Source of the DNA: Hymenobacter sublimis
GTDB taxonomy: Bacteria; Bacteroidota; Bacteroidia; Cytophagales; Hymenobacteraceae
NCBI RefSeq assembly: GCF_023101345.1
Contig: NZ_CP095848.1
Coordinates: forward strand, 62,001 to 126,000
DNA: 64,000 nt
Reading direction: 5' to 3'
Shown here: one piece after another, positions 16,415 through 24,272 of the stretch
How positions within the stretch are numbered: position 1 is the stretch's first letter
Layout: each line of letters opens with the position of its first letter
Notes under the pieces: generated by a model
The model's input: only the letters and a program-made list of their open reading frames with translations
What the model was told of the DNA's origin: nothing
Databases searched by the model: none
Position numbers and translations under genes: made by a program

Positions 16415-17818
16415 TTACTTCCGCTCTTTCCAGAGCTGCCGGAACGTTTTGGGAGCTACTTGCACGGCGTCGCGGCGCTTGCTCCAACCCACCTCGCCCA
16501 GTAGGCGGCTAAGTACCCAGTTTTTAGCTGAAGCCGGGGCCAGGTCCCAGACCCAGCGGTGCTTCATGCCGTGCAACCACAGCGAAATAGCCCGTCGCTC
16601 CTCCTTATCGGTTAAACCCTCCTGCACGCTCTGCTGGCGGTTTCTAAGCAGAATGTTGTGAATCGGAATCTTAACCGGACACACTGATGTGCAGGCCCCG
16701 CACAGGCTACTGGCGTAGCTCAGGTGCTTGTTTTCGGCCATGCCCGAGAGGTGGGGCGTGATAACCGAGCCGATGGGGCCGGAATAAGTAGCCTCGTAGG
16801 TGTGGCCGCCAATGTTCTTATATACCGGGCAAATGTTCAGGCACGCCCCGCACCGAATGCAGTTCAGGGCCTCGCGCTTGTCGGGCTGGGCCAGCAGGTT
16901 GGTGCGGCCGTTGTCAAGCAGAATTACGAACATTTCCTCCGGGCCGTCCTTTTCCAGGGGTTGGCGCGGGCCGGTATAAATGGTGTTGTACACTGTAACC
17001 TGCTGGCCGGTGCCGCTGGTGCTGAGCAGGGGCCAGAACAAATCTAGGTCCTGCAGCCTCGGAATCACCTTTTCAATACCCACAATGGCAATGTGGGTTT
17101 TCGGGAAGGTAGCGGAAAGGCGGGCGTTGCCCTCGTTTTCCGTCACGCATACGGCACCGGTATCGGCCACCAGGAAGTTGCCGCCGGTAATGCCTACCTC
17201 GGCCGTGGTGTACTTGTCGCGGAGCAGGTGGCGGGCCGTGAGTACTAGCTTCTGCGCATCGTCGGTGTACTCAATGCCCAAATGCTTCACGAAAATGTCG
17301 GCAATATCGAGCTTGCTCAGGTGCATGGCCGGCGTCACGATGTGGTAGGGCCGCTCCCCGTTCAGCTGCACAATAAACTCGCCCAAATCTGTCTCCACCG
17401 ACTCAATACCACGCTTTTCGAGGTATTTGTTCAGGTGAATTTCCTCAGTGGTCATGCTCTTGGCCTTCACCACGGTGCGGGCCTTACGACGCTCCATAAT
17501 CTTGCCCACCTCAAACAAGGCCTCCTCCGCGCTCTGGGCCCAAATAACCTTGCCACCTTTAGCCGTGAACTTCTCCTCGAACTGCAGCAAGTACTCATCG
17601 AGGCGGTTAATGACCTGGGTTTTAAGGTAGGAAGCCCGCGCCCGCGCCAGTTCGTGGTCCTGGTAGAAGCCCAACCCGGTTTGTACGGCCGCGTTGTACT
17701 TGCCAATGTTGAAGCGAATCTTGCGCCGGTGCTCCAGATCAAAGGCCTTGCGGTCCGAATCGGTGAGAAACTGGTGGGCTTTGGTAGGGGCGAGGGGAGT
17801 GGTGGTCGTCGGGTTCAT
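16415..17818 (-). CDS. lutB: LutB-type iron-sulfur protein of L-lactate utilisation
   Basis: LutB works with LutA and LutC to oxidise L-lactate to pyruvate in the cytoplasm. The N-terminal LUD domain (residues ~60-300) is followed by two ferredoxin-type clusters, CIRCGACLNICPVY at ~320 and LCGACTSVCPVK at ~375, and a C-terminal LutB tail. The 467-aa length is normal. lutA and lutC are not adjacent, so the operon is split or they lie elsewhere. A terminator hairpin stands just upstream of the start and isolates it from the M28 peptidase gene. Confidence 0.9.
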   Translation of the reverse strand: MNPTTTTPLAPTKAHQFLTDSDRKAFDLEHRRKIRFNIGKYNAAVQTGLGFYQDHELARARASYLKTQVINRLDEYLLQFEEKFTAKGGKVIWAQSAEEALFEVGKIMERRKARTVVKAKSMTTEEIHLNKYLEKRGIESVETDLGEFIVQLNGERPYHIVTPAMHLSKLDIADIFVKHLGIEYTDDAQKLVLTARHLLRDKYTTAEVGITGGNFLVADTGAVCVTENEGNARLSATFPKTHIAIVGIEKVIPRLQDLDLFWPLLSTSGTGQQVTVYNTIYTGPRQPLEKDGPEEMFVILLDNGRTNLLAQPDKREALNCIRCGACLNICPVYKNIGGHTYEATYSGPIGSVITPHLSGMAENKHLSYASSLCGACTSVCPVKIPIHNILLRNRQQSVQEGLTDKEERRAISLWLHGMKHRWVWDLAPASAKNWVLSRLLGEVGWSKRRDAVQVAPKTFRQLWKERK

Positions 17819-17854
17819 GGCAGCACAAAGTACAACAGGTTCTTAGCAAAGATA

Positions 17855-17890
17855 AAAACCCGCCGGGCCCCAGGAGGTTCGGCGGGTTTT
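17855..17890. terminator. Terminator hairpin between the M28 peptidase and lutB genes
   Basis: Arms AAAACCCGCCG (17855-17865) and CGGCGGGTTTT (17880-17890) pair perfectly over 11 bp. A4/T4 ends make it usable on either strand; on the minus strand it would end the peptidase transcript. A TATCTTTG box (minus strand, 17847-17854) directly abuts it and may serve lutB. Confidence 0.8.
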
Positions 17891-17928
17891 AATTTTGGTT
17901 AATAAGAAGGGAAAGAGGAAGTAAAAGT

Positions 17929-18035
17929 CGTCATGCAGAGGCGCAGCCGCAGTCGAAGCATCACTACCGCTGGCTAACCTATAAGGTCTGCAACGTCAGC
18001 ACGCGAGATTCCTCGCCGCGGGGCTCGGAATGACG
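17929..18035. repeat. GTCAT-family intergenic palindrome (copy 1)
   Basis: The ends CGTCATGCAGAG (17929-17940) and CTCGGAATGACG (18024-18035) are imperfect inverted repeats. The inside carries GCACGCGAGATTCCTCG, related to the inside of the copy at 38371. Flanking sequence is degenerate period 7-8. It lies 3' of the M28 peptidase gene. Confidence 0.65.
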
Positions 18036-18085
18036 TTCATTTTGCCCGTCACTTCCTTACCTGTCACTTTTCACCCAGTACCTCT

Positions 18086-19783
18086 CTACTTCTTATTTGA
18101 GTCGACGATGATGCGCTGGTCGCGGTTAGCCAGGTCCCAGGCGGTGTAGAACACCAGGCGGGCGCGCTTCTCCATTTGCGGAAACTCAATTTTGTCAACT
18201 TCATCGCCCGGGCCGTGGTAGTCATCGTGCACGCCGTTGAAGAAGAAGGCCACCGGAATACGGTGCTTGGCGAAGTTATAGTGGTCGGAGCGGTAGTAGA
18301 AGCGGTTCGGGTCCTCGGGGTCGTTGAAGCGGAAGTCTAAGTCCATTTGGCTGTACTTCTGGTTCTGATCCAGTAGCACCTGGTGGAGCTGGGAGCTAAG
18401 CTTGTCGGAGCCGATGACGTACACGTAGTCACCCTTGCCCTCGTGGTCCTTGTCGGTGCGGCCCACCATGTCGGTGTTCAGGTCGACCATAGTCTTTTCC
18501 AGCGGGAAGATGGGGTGGTCAGTGTAGTATTCGGAGCCGAGCAGGCCCTTTTCCTCGCCTGTTACCGTCAGAAACAGCACGCTACGGCGCGGCCCGCGGC
18601 CTTCGGCCTTGGCCTTGGTGAAGGCTTCGGCCATTTCCAGCACCGTTACCGTGCCCGAGCCGTCATCGTCAGCGCCGTTGTGCACCTCGCCATTGATAAT
18701 GCCGATGTGGTCAAAGTGCGCCGACAAAACCATGATTTCGTCCTTCTTGTCGGTACCTTCCAGGTAGCCCAGCACGTTTTCGGTGGTGAAGTCTTCCGTC
18801 TTCTTCGCGGCTTTTACCGAAATCTTGGCTGGCTTGAATGGGCCTGCCACCGGCTTGCCGGCCGTATTTACGCTAGTAGTGTACTTAGTTACGGCCGGAG
18901 CCGTAGCGCCAAGCATCTTGTAGCCTACTGCCGGCGACACGAAAAATGCCGTGGCGCGGGTCTGGCCGGGCGCGGCATCCTTGAAGGCAATGCTGGGGCG
19001 GCTGATGTAAGGCGTCATGCGCGCCGCCATCTTCTCGAAGTTGCTGTTGGGGTTAAAATCTACGAAGAAGACCGAGCGGGCACCTTTCTGGGTGGCCATC
19101 TGCAGCTTGGCCCGGTAGTCCTGGCCCCATTTGCTACCCTGCCCGTCCTTGCCCAGCAGGGCAGTGCCTTTGCTGTTCTGGGGCTCGCCAATCAGAACTA
19201 GCAAGTCTTTGCCTTTCACGTCGCCGAGGGCAGCGTAATCGGAGTAGCCATCTTGCTCGATGCCGTAGCCGGCAAATACTGGCTGAATGGTCGTTTCCTG
19301 CGCGAAACCAGTGCTGCCAGCCGCGTAGAAATCGGTCAGCCACTTGTAGGTTTGACCGCCCACTTTGAGAGTAGCGCCATCGGCCCAGGTGCTGCGCACC
19401 ATAGTGAAGTGCTGCAGGTAGGGGTTGTCGGAGCCCTGCACCGGACCCTGCAGGCCCAGCTCCTTGAAACGGTTGGCAATGTACTCGGCGGCCATTTTCT
19501 GGCCTTTCTCACCGGTTTCGCGGCCTTCGTAGGCATCTGAAGCCAGCACGGTCAGGTGCTGGCGCAAATCGGCCTGGGTGATGCTCTCGGCGTAGGTACG
19601 AGCAAAGTCGGCGGTAGCAGCCGGGGCCGCTTGGGCAGGCGCGGTTTCGGCCGTAGCGGCGGGCGCTTCGGTTTTATTCTTGCGCTTTACCTTGACCTTG
19701 GTTTTCTCGGGCGCCTGCTGAGCTACCGCGGAGGTAGCTACGCCTGCTGCCAGCAAGAAGGCCAGAAAGGAGGTTTTCTTCAT
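18086..19783 (-). CDS. Exported M28-family zinc metallopeptidase
   Basis: This secreted aminopeptidase-type enzyme of family M28 would act in the periplasm or outside the cell. It starts with a signal peptide (MKKTSFLAFLLAAGVATSAV), followed by a Lys/Thr/Ala-rich linker and a PA-type inserted domain (residues ~130-290). The zinc centre is seen in SAHFDHIG, GADDDGSGT, TGEEKGLLGS and the Asp of DMVGR, with the last histidine in DDYHGPGDE. At 565 aa it is full length. It is monocistronic by spacing, flanked by palindromic repeats on both sides. Confidence 0.9.
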   Translation of the reverse strand: MKKTSFLAFLLAAGVATSAVAQQAPEKTKVKVKRKNKTEAPAATAETAPAQAAPAATADFARTYAESITQADLRQHLTVLASDAYEGRETGEKGQKMAAEYIANRFKELGLQGPVQGSDNPYLQHFTMVRSTWADGATLKVGGQTYKWLTDFYAAGSTGFAQETTIQPVFAGYGIEQDGYSDYAALGDVKGKDLLVLIGEPQNSKGTALLGKDGQGSKWGQDYRAKLQMATQKGARSVFFVDFNPNSNFEKMAARMTPYISRPSIAFKDAAPGQTRATAFFVSPAVGYKMLGATAPAVTKYTTSVNTAGKPVAGPFKPAKISVKAAKKTEDFTTENVLGYLEGTDKKDEIMVLSAHFDHIGIINGEVHNGADDDGSGTVTVLEMAEAFTKAKAEGRGPRRSVLFLTVTGEEKGLLGSEYYTDHPIFPLEKTMVDLNTDMVGRTDKDHEGKGDYVYVIGSDKLSSQLHQVLLDQNQKYSQMDLDFRFNDPEDPNRFYYRSDHYNFAKHRIPVAFFFNGVHDDYHGPGDEVDKIEFPQMEKRARLVFYTAWDLANRDQRIIVDSNKK

Positions 19784-19810
19784 TAGAAGGAAAAGATTGG
19801 GTAGGAAAAA

Positions 19811-20019
19811 GTGATTTGAGGACTGGGTGGCTAAGTGAGTTGGTACATGGGTGAGCAGTGAAAAGATACGTCATCCTGAGGTAGTAGCTGTAAGACTTTA
19901 CCACGTCAACACAACCTCCTCACAACGACTCGCTCCAGTTGAAAAGGCCCTTTGCTGAACTCAGGATGACGCTCACTCAAGCACCACCTCACTTATTCAC
20001 TCAGTCACGCATCCACCAC
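19811..20019. repeat. Composite element: period-8 arms around a GTCATCCTGAG core
   Basis: The left arm is six octamers from GTGATTTG to GTGAGCAG (19811-19858). The right arm is CTCACTCA, AGCACCAC, CTCACTTA, TTCACTCA, GTCACGCA and TCCACCAC (19972-20019). Positions 19821-19855 and 19972-20006 pair at 28 of 35. Nested inside is a core with ends CGTCATCCTGAG (19869) and CTCAGGATGACG (19960-19971). The right arm stops exactly at the ispF stop codon. Confidence 0.8.
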
Positions 20020-20499
20020 TTAGGGTTGCATGATGAGCACGGAGGCGTAAGCGGCCACACCTTCGCGGCGGCCCACAAAGCCGAGCTTTTCGGTGGTAGT
20101 GGCTTTGATGCTAATGTCGTCGGGCTCGATGCCCATCACCTCGGCCAGCACGCGCTGCATCTGGGGGATGTGCGGATTGACCTTGGGCGCTTCCAGGCAG
20201 ATGGTAGAATCGATGTTGGAGATGCTATAGCCGCGTTCCTGGAGCAAACGCACTACCTCCGAGAGCAGGCGCTTGCTGTCGATGCCTTTGTACTGCGGGT
20301 CGGTATCGGGGAAATGAAAGCCGATGTCGCGCAGGTTGGCCGCGCCCAGCAGCGCGTCGCAGATGACGTGGATGAGCACGTCGGCATCGGAGTGGCCGAG
20401 GGCGCCGTGGGTGTGGGGCACCTGAATGCCGCCGAGCCAGAAAGGCAGGCCTTCCTGAAGTTGGTGAACGTCGTAGCCGAAGCCAGTCCGGATTTTCAT
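20020..20499 (-). CDS. ispF: 2-C-methyl-D-erythritol 2,4-cyclodiphosphate synthase
   Basis: IspF catalyses the cyclisation step of the MEP isoprenoid pathway with loss of CMP. The metal-binding D10 and H12 lie in FGYDVHQL, followed by the HSDADVLIHVICDALLGA signature and the conserved ITTATTTEKLGF-like C-terminal region (here IKATTTEKLGFVGR). At 159 aa it is a complete single-domain enzyme, not fused to IspD. It is transcribed away from the tetR operon. Other pathway genes are not in the window. Confidence 0.96.
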   Translation of the reverse strand: MKIRTGFGYDVHQLQEGLPFWLGGIQVPHTHGALGHSDADVLIHVICDALLGAANLRDIGFHFPDTDPQYKGIDSKRLLSEVVRLLQERGYSISNIDSTICLEAPKVNPHIPQMQRVLAEVMGIEPDDISIKATTTEKLGFVGRREGVAAYASVLIMQP

Positions 20500-20653
20500 G
20501 GGGTAGGGGAAGTAGGAAACAGAGCAGCAAGGTACGGCACCAGCGCCGTTGCGCTACGGCAAAAAAAAGCAACGGCCGGCAAAGTAAAACCGCGTTTCGC
20601 CCGTCAAGCAGGAAGAACCACCCGCTACGAGGTAAAAAGAATAGCAGAAAATT

Positions 20654-20696
20654 AATGGAAACTAGGGAGTCGTTAAAAGTTTCCATTGTATCTTTG
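20654..20696 (+). promoter_or_regulatory. Promoter and palindromic operator of the tetR-efflux operon
   Basis: AATGGAAACT (20654-20663) and AGTTTCCATT (20678-20687) form a perfect 10-bp inverted repeat with a 14-bp spacer. A -7 box TATCTTTG (20689-20696) follows at once and the ATG is at 20708. A repressor bound here would cover the -33 region, consistent with autoregulation by the adjacent TetR protein. Confidence 0.75.
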
Positions 20697-20707
20697 CACC
20701 CGTAGTC

Positions 20708-21322
20708 ATGGAAATCAAAGACCGAATCTTACACGCAGCCATGGGCCTCTTTACCCGCAACGGGATTAAGAGCGTGTCGATGGATGATATTGCTACCCAC
20801 TTGGGTATCTCGAAAAAGACGCTTTACAAGTGGTTTGAAAACAAGGACCAGATTGTATCAGCTGTCATCAGCAACCATTTAAACGGGGTTCAGGGTGAGT
20901 GTGAAGGCATCATTGGCCATGCTCTCAATGCCGTGGACGAAATGGTACAGATGATGGATTGGGCCAAGCGGCAGTTTGCCAACGTGAATCCCACGGCCAT
21001 TCATGACCTGCGCAAGTATTACCCCGCTGCCTGGAACCTGTTTCATGCCCACAAGAACAAGTACATCCTGAGTCAGATCCAGGCCAACCTGCGCCGGGGT
21101 GTAACCGAAGGCCTCTACCGCGCCGACCTTGACATTGAGGTGCTCTCGCGCCTGCGCCTAGCCCAAATCGACGTGCTGTTTGACCCCGAAATATTTCCCC
21201 ACGCCCAGTTCGACCAGCCCCGCGTGCAGATAGCCTGCAACGAGCATTTTCTGCTGGGCATGGTAACGCTGAAAGGCCACAAGCTCATTAACGAGTACCG
21301 TCACGTGACGGAAGAAGAATAA
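20708..21322 (+). CDS. TetR/AcrR-family regulator of the efflux operon
   Basis: A one-component DNA-binding repressor is the likely role. The N-terminal helix-turn-helix is typical: RILHAAMGLFTRNGIKSVSM then DDIATHLGISKKTLYKWF (residues ~5-45). The C-terminal ligand domain (residues ~60-204) is helical and has no recognisable ligand signature. It is the first gene of the tolC-adaptor-RND operon, 22 bp before the tolC-like gene, and has a palindromic operator candidate upstream. The effector is unknown. Confidence 0.9.
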   Translation: MEIKDRILHAAMGLFTRNGIKSVSMDDIATHLGISKKTLYKWFENKDQIVSAVISNHLNGVQGECEGIIGHALNAVDEMVQMMDWAKRQFANVNPTAIHDLRKYYPAAWNLFHAHKNKYILSQIQANLRRGVTEGLYRADLDIEVLSRLRLAQIDVLFDPEIFPHAQFDQPRVQIACNEHFLLGMVTLKGHKLINEYRHVTEEE

Positions 21323-21344
21323 GCTCTAACACCTGCTTTCCGAT

Positions 21345-23036
21345 ATGAAGAATAACCTCCGCGTTTTGTTGCTGGCCGCCGGGCCGGGGCTGCTGGCTCC
21401 GGCCAGCGCCGCGCTAGCCCAGACGCCGGCACCCCGGCCAGCCGTGGCCGGCCAGTCGGCGCCCCTGGGCGACATGGCCTTGTCTCTGCAACAGGCCGTT
21501 GACTACGCTATTAAAAATAAGTCGTCGTTGCTGGCTACGCGCCTAGGCGAACAGACGGCGCGGGCGCGGGTCGGCGAGATTAAGTCGGCGGGTTTGCCCC
21601 AGGTGAACGTGGCCGCTAACCTGGCCGACAACTTCAAGCTCCAGAAGAGCCTGGTGGATTTTGGTGCCTTCGCCGGTGGCTCAACGGCTACCCAGCTAAC
21701 GCCCACCGATATTGCCGCAGCCCAGGGCGGGCAAACCGTCAACCTGTCGACGGTCGTGTTGCCCTCCGAGCCCGCGCCGCCTCAGGCTTTGGCTTTCGGC
21801 CTGCAGTACGCCGGTAACACCAGTGCCTCGGTGTCGCAGCTGTTGTTCGATGGTTCTTACCTGATCGGCCTGAAAGCCGCCAAAGTGTACGAGCAGCTCG
21901 CCAAAAAGCAAACCCAGCAGGCAGAAATTGAGGTAGTGGAGCAGGTAAGCAAGGCCTACTATAGCACCTTGGTAGCCCGGGAACGGCTGCAGCTGCTCGC
22001 CCGCAACGTGCAGCGCCTCGACACAATTCTTTACCAAACGAACCAAACCTTCAAGGCTGGTTTTGCCGAGAAGCTGGACGTGCAGCGCCTGCAGGTGCAG
22101 CGCAATAACCTGGTGGTGGAGCAGCAGAAAGCGGCTCGCCTCACCGACCTGAGCGTGGCTCTGCTGAAATTTCAGATGGGCCTACCCCAGGACCAGACCG
22201 TGCAACTTACCGACTCACTCGGAGCCGCCGTAGTAGATGCCGGTGCCCTGCGCCAGCGCCTCGGGGTAGCCAGCCCGACTACGGGTGGCGGTGTGAGTGG
22301 CCTGGCTGGCGTGCCGAGCGCCCCGGCTCCGGCCACTGGCAATACCGATGCGCAAAACCGCCAGGACCAGCAAACGGCCCTGAGTGGAGCGCGCACGGGC
22401 CAGTTGGCTGCTGCCTTCAACTACAATAACCGCATTGAATTTAGCACCCTGGAAACCCAGCAGGCACTGGCGGGTCTCGATTTGGCCAACCGCCGGGCTG
22501 GCGCCTACCCCCGTCTGCTGGCTACGGCTGCCTATGGTTTCACGGGTTCGGCTAATACTGCCGGCGACCTATTTGCCTTCCGCGGGCCCGACTCCCGGGC
22601 GGCAAATGGCTTCCCGAACCAGAACTGGTTTGGCTTCGGCAACGTGGGCCTGAGCTTGCAGATACCGGTGTTTGATGGCTTCCGCCGCAAGTACCAGGTG
22701 CAGCAGGCGCGCATTGCCCAGCAAACCATTGAGCGGGGCTTCGAAACCCTGCGCCAGAGCATTGACTTGCAGGATGCCCAGAGCCGCACTACCCTCGTGA
22801 ATGCCCTGGACGTGCTGGACAACCAGAAAGCCAACTTGGAGCTGGCCGACGAGGTAGCCCGTGTGTCGCGCATCAAGTTCAAAGAAGGCGTGGGCTCCAA
22901 CCTAGAGGTAGTAACCGCCGAAACCTCCCTGCGCGAAGCCCAAACCAACTACTACGCCGCCCTTTACGACGTGCTGGTAGCCAAAGTGGACCGCGACAAA
23001 GCTACCGGCGAGCTGTACAACCAAGCCAAGAAATAA
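21345..23036 (+). CDS. TolC-family outer membrane efflux protein
   Basis: This protein forms the outer-membrane exit duct of a tripartite efflux pump. A signal peptide covers residues 1-26 (ends ASAALAQ). Two OEP repeats are visible: the first at ~50-290 and the second at ~355-560, with the usual long helices and LEVVTAETSLREAQTNYY near the C-terminus. A Gly/Ser/Ala/Gln-rich insertion (~310-350) separates them. At 563 aa it is a little longer than average because of this insert. The adaptor and RND pump follow in the same operon. Confidence 0.92.
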   Translation: MKNNLRVLLLAAGPGLLAPASAALAQTPAPRPAVAGQSAPLGDMALSLQQAVDYAIKNKSSLLATRLGEQTARARVGEIKSAGLPQVNVAANLADNFKLQKSLVDFGAFAGGSTATQLTPTDIAAAQGGQTVNLSTVVLPSEPAPPQALAFGLQYAGNTSASVSQLLFDGSYLIGLKAAKVYEQLAKKQTQQAEIEVVEQVSKAYYSTLVARERLQLLARNVQRLDTILYQTNQTFKAGFAEKLDVQRLQVQRNNLVVEQQKAARLTDLSVALLKFQMGLPQDQTVQLTDSLGAAVVDAGALRQRLGVASPTTGGGVSGLAGVPSAPAPATGNTDAQNRQDQQTALSGARTGQLAAAFNYNNRIEFSTLETQQALAGLDLANRRAGAYPRLLATAAYGFTGSANTAGDLFAFRGPDSRAANGFPNQNWFGFGNVGLSLQIPVFDGFRRKYQVQQARIAQQTIERGFETLRQSIDLQDAQSRTTLVNALDVLDNQKANLELADEVARVSRIKFKEGVGSNLEVVTAETSLREAQTNYYAALYDVLVAKVDRDKATGELYNQAKK

Positions 23037-23153
23037 GCTGTTGGCTGATAGCTGCTGGCTGTTAGCTTTTTCCTCGGAACTTCTCCCTACGACTTCCTAT
23101 GAACTTTTCTCTAAACAAAGCTATCAGCTATCCGCTAGTAGCTATCAGCATAT
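23037..23153. repeat. Period-7 palindromic repeat that enters the adaptor gene
   Basis: The left arm begins directly after the tolC stop: GCTGTTG, GCTGATA, GCTGCTG, GCTGTTA (23037-23064). The right arm is AGCTATC, AGCTATC, CGCTAGT, AGCTATC, AGCATAT (23119-23153) and lies inside the adaptor coding sequence, codons ~7-18. The word family matches the repeat before ppa (9196-9335). Confidence 0.8.
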
Positions 23154-24238
23154 TCACGGCGGCCTGCGGCGGTCAAAAAGACCCGAAAGCAGAGTTGGCC
23201 GAGCTGAAGAAAGAACAAGCCGCCAACCAGGCTAAAATTGCTGAGTTGGAAGCCAAAACTGGCGCCAAGGCCGAAGGCGCGGCTGCCCAGACCACGCCCG
23301 TATCCGTTATCAACGTAGCGCCCGAGAGCTTTAAGAGCTACCTGGAGCTGCAGGGCCGCGTTGACTTCGATCAGAACGCCACCGTAGCCGCCCGCGCCGC
23401 CGGTACCCTCACCAGCTTGCGCGTGCAGCGCGGCGACCGGGTAAGCAAAGGCCAGACCCTGGCTACCGTGGACGCCAGCATCCTCGACGCCAGCATTGCT
23501 GAGCTGCGCACCCGCATGGATTTGGCCCGCGTGGTATACGAGAAGCAGGACCGCCTCTGGAAGCAGCAAATTGGTACCGAAATTCAGTACCTGCAGGCCA
23601 AGAATAACTACCAGGCCTTGCAGCGCAACCTCAGCACTCTTAACCAGCAGCGTGCTCTGTATACCGTAGTCGCTCCGTTTGCGGGCACTGTAGATGATGT
23701 GTTGCCCAAACTGGGCGAAGCCGTAGCACCCGGCGCGCCGGTAGTAAAGCTCATCAGCAGCAGTGGCACGGGCAAAATCCTGGCGGATGTGTCGGAAGCT
23801 TACGCCTCCCGCATCAAGGCCGGCGACAAGGCCCTGGTAACCATTCCGGACCTGGGTAGTGAGGAACTGCCCGCTACCGTGCGGGTGGTGTCGAGCACCA
23901 TTAACCCCACCAGCCGCACCTTCACTACTGAGCTGCGCCTAAGCGGCAACAAAGCCGGCCAGTTGCGCCCCAACATGGTGGCCAACGTCCGCATCCAGAA
24001 TTACGACCGTCAGAATGCCACCGTGCTGCCCGTGGACTTGGTGCAAAAGGATGAGCAGAACAGCTACGTGCTGGTAGTCAGTGAGAAAGGTGGCAAGAAA
24101 GTGGCTGCCAAGCGCGTTATCCAGACCGGCCAGACCTACAACGGCAAGGTGGAAGTAACCAGCGGCCTGCAGGCTGGCGACCAGGTGATTTCGGCTGGCT
24201 ACCAGACCCTGAACGAAGGCCAATTGGTGACGATTTAA
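23099..24238 (+). CDS. RND efflux periplasmic adaptor lipoprotein (HlyD/MFP family)
   Basis: This adaptor bridges the RND pump and the TolC-like duct. A lipoprotein signal ends in FTAAC with Cys22 as the probable lipidated residue. A short coiled coil (residues ~28-58, rich in AELKKEQ) is followed by the lipoyl-like half-motif [20 protein letters not shown], the hairpin, a second half-motif ([20 protein letters not shown]), beta-barrel and membrane-proximal domains. At 379 aa it is normal. The hydrophobic core of the signal peptide is encoded by one arm of a heptamer repeat (see 23037-23153). Confidence 0.92.
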   Translation: MNFSLNKAISYPLVAISIFTAACGGQKDPKAELAELKKEQAANQAKIAELEAKTGAKAEGAAAQTTPVSVINVAPESFKSYLELQGRVDFDQNATVAARAAGTLTSLRVQRGDRVSKGQTLATVDASILDASIAELRTRMDLARVVYEKQDRLWKQQIGTEIQYLQAKNNYQALQRNLSTLNQQRALYTVVAPFAGTVDDVLPKLGEAVAPGAPVVKLISSSGTGKILADVSEAYASRIKAGDKALVTIPDLGSEELPATVRVVSSTINPTSRTFTTELRLSGNKAGQLRPNMVANVRIQNYDRQNATVLPVDLVQKDEQNSYVLVVSEKGGKKVAAKRVIQTGQTYNGKVEVTSGLQAGDQVISAGYQTLNEGQLVTI

Positions 24239-24272
24239 CCGGCGTCACCTCAACCGCCAAAAACCCAACAAC

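Noticed and set aside
17847..17854. lutB promoter TATCTTTG
   Set aside because: The -7 box matches, but it directly abuts a terminator hairpin and no -33 element fits, so it is only mentioned with the hairpin.
19811..20019. CRISPR array or insertion sequence
   Set aside because: Repeat units are 7-8 bp with no spacers, and no Cas or transposase gene is present in the window.
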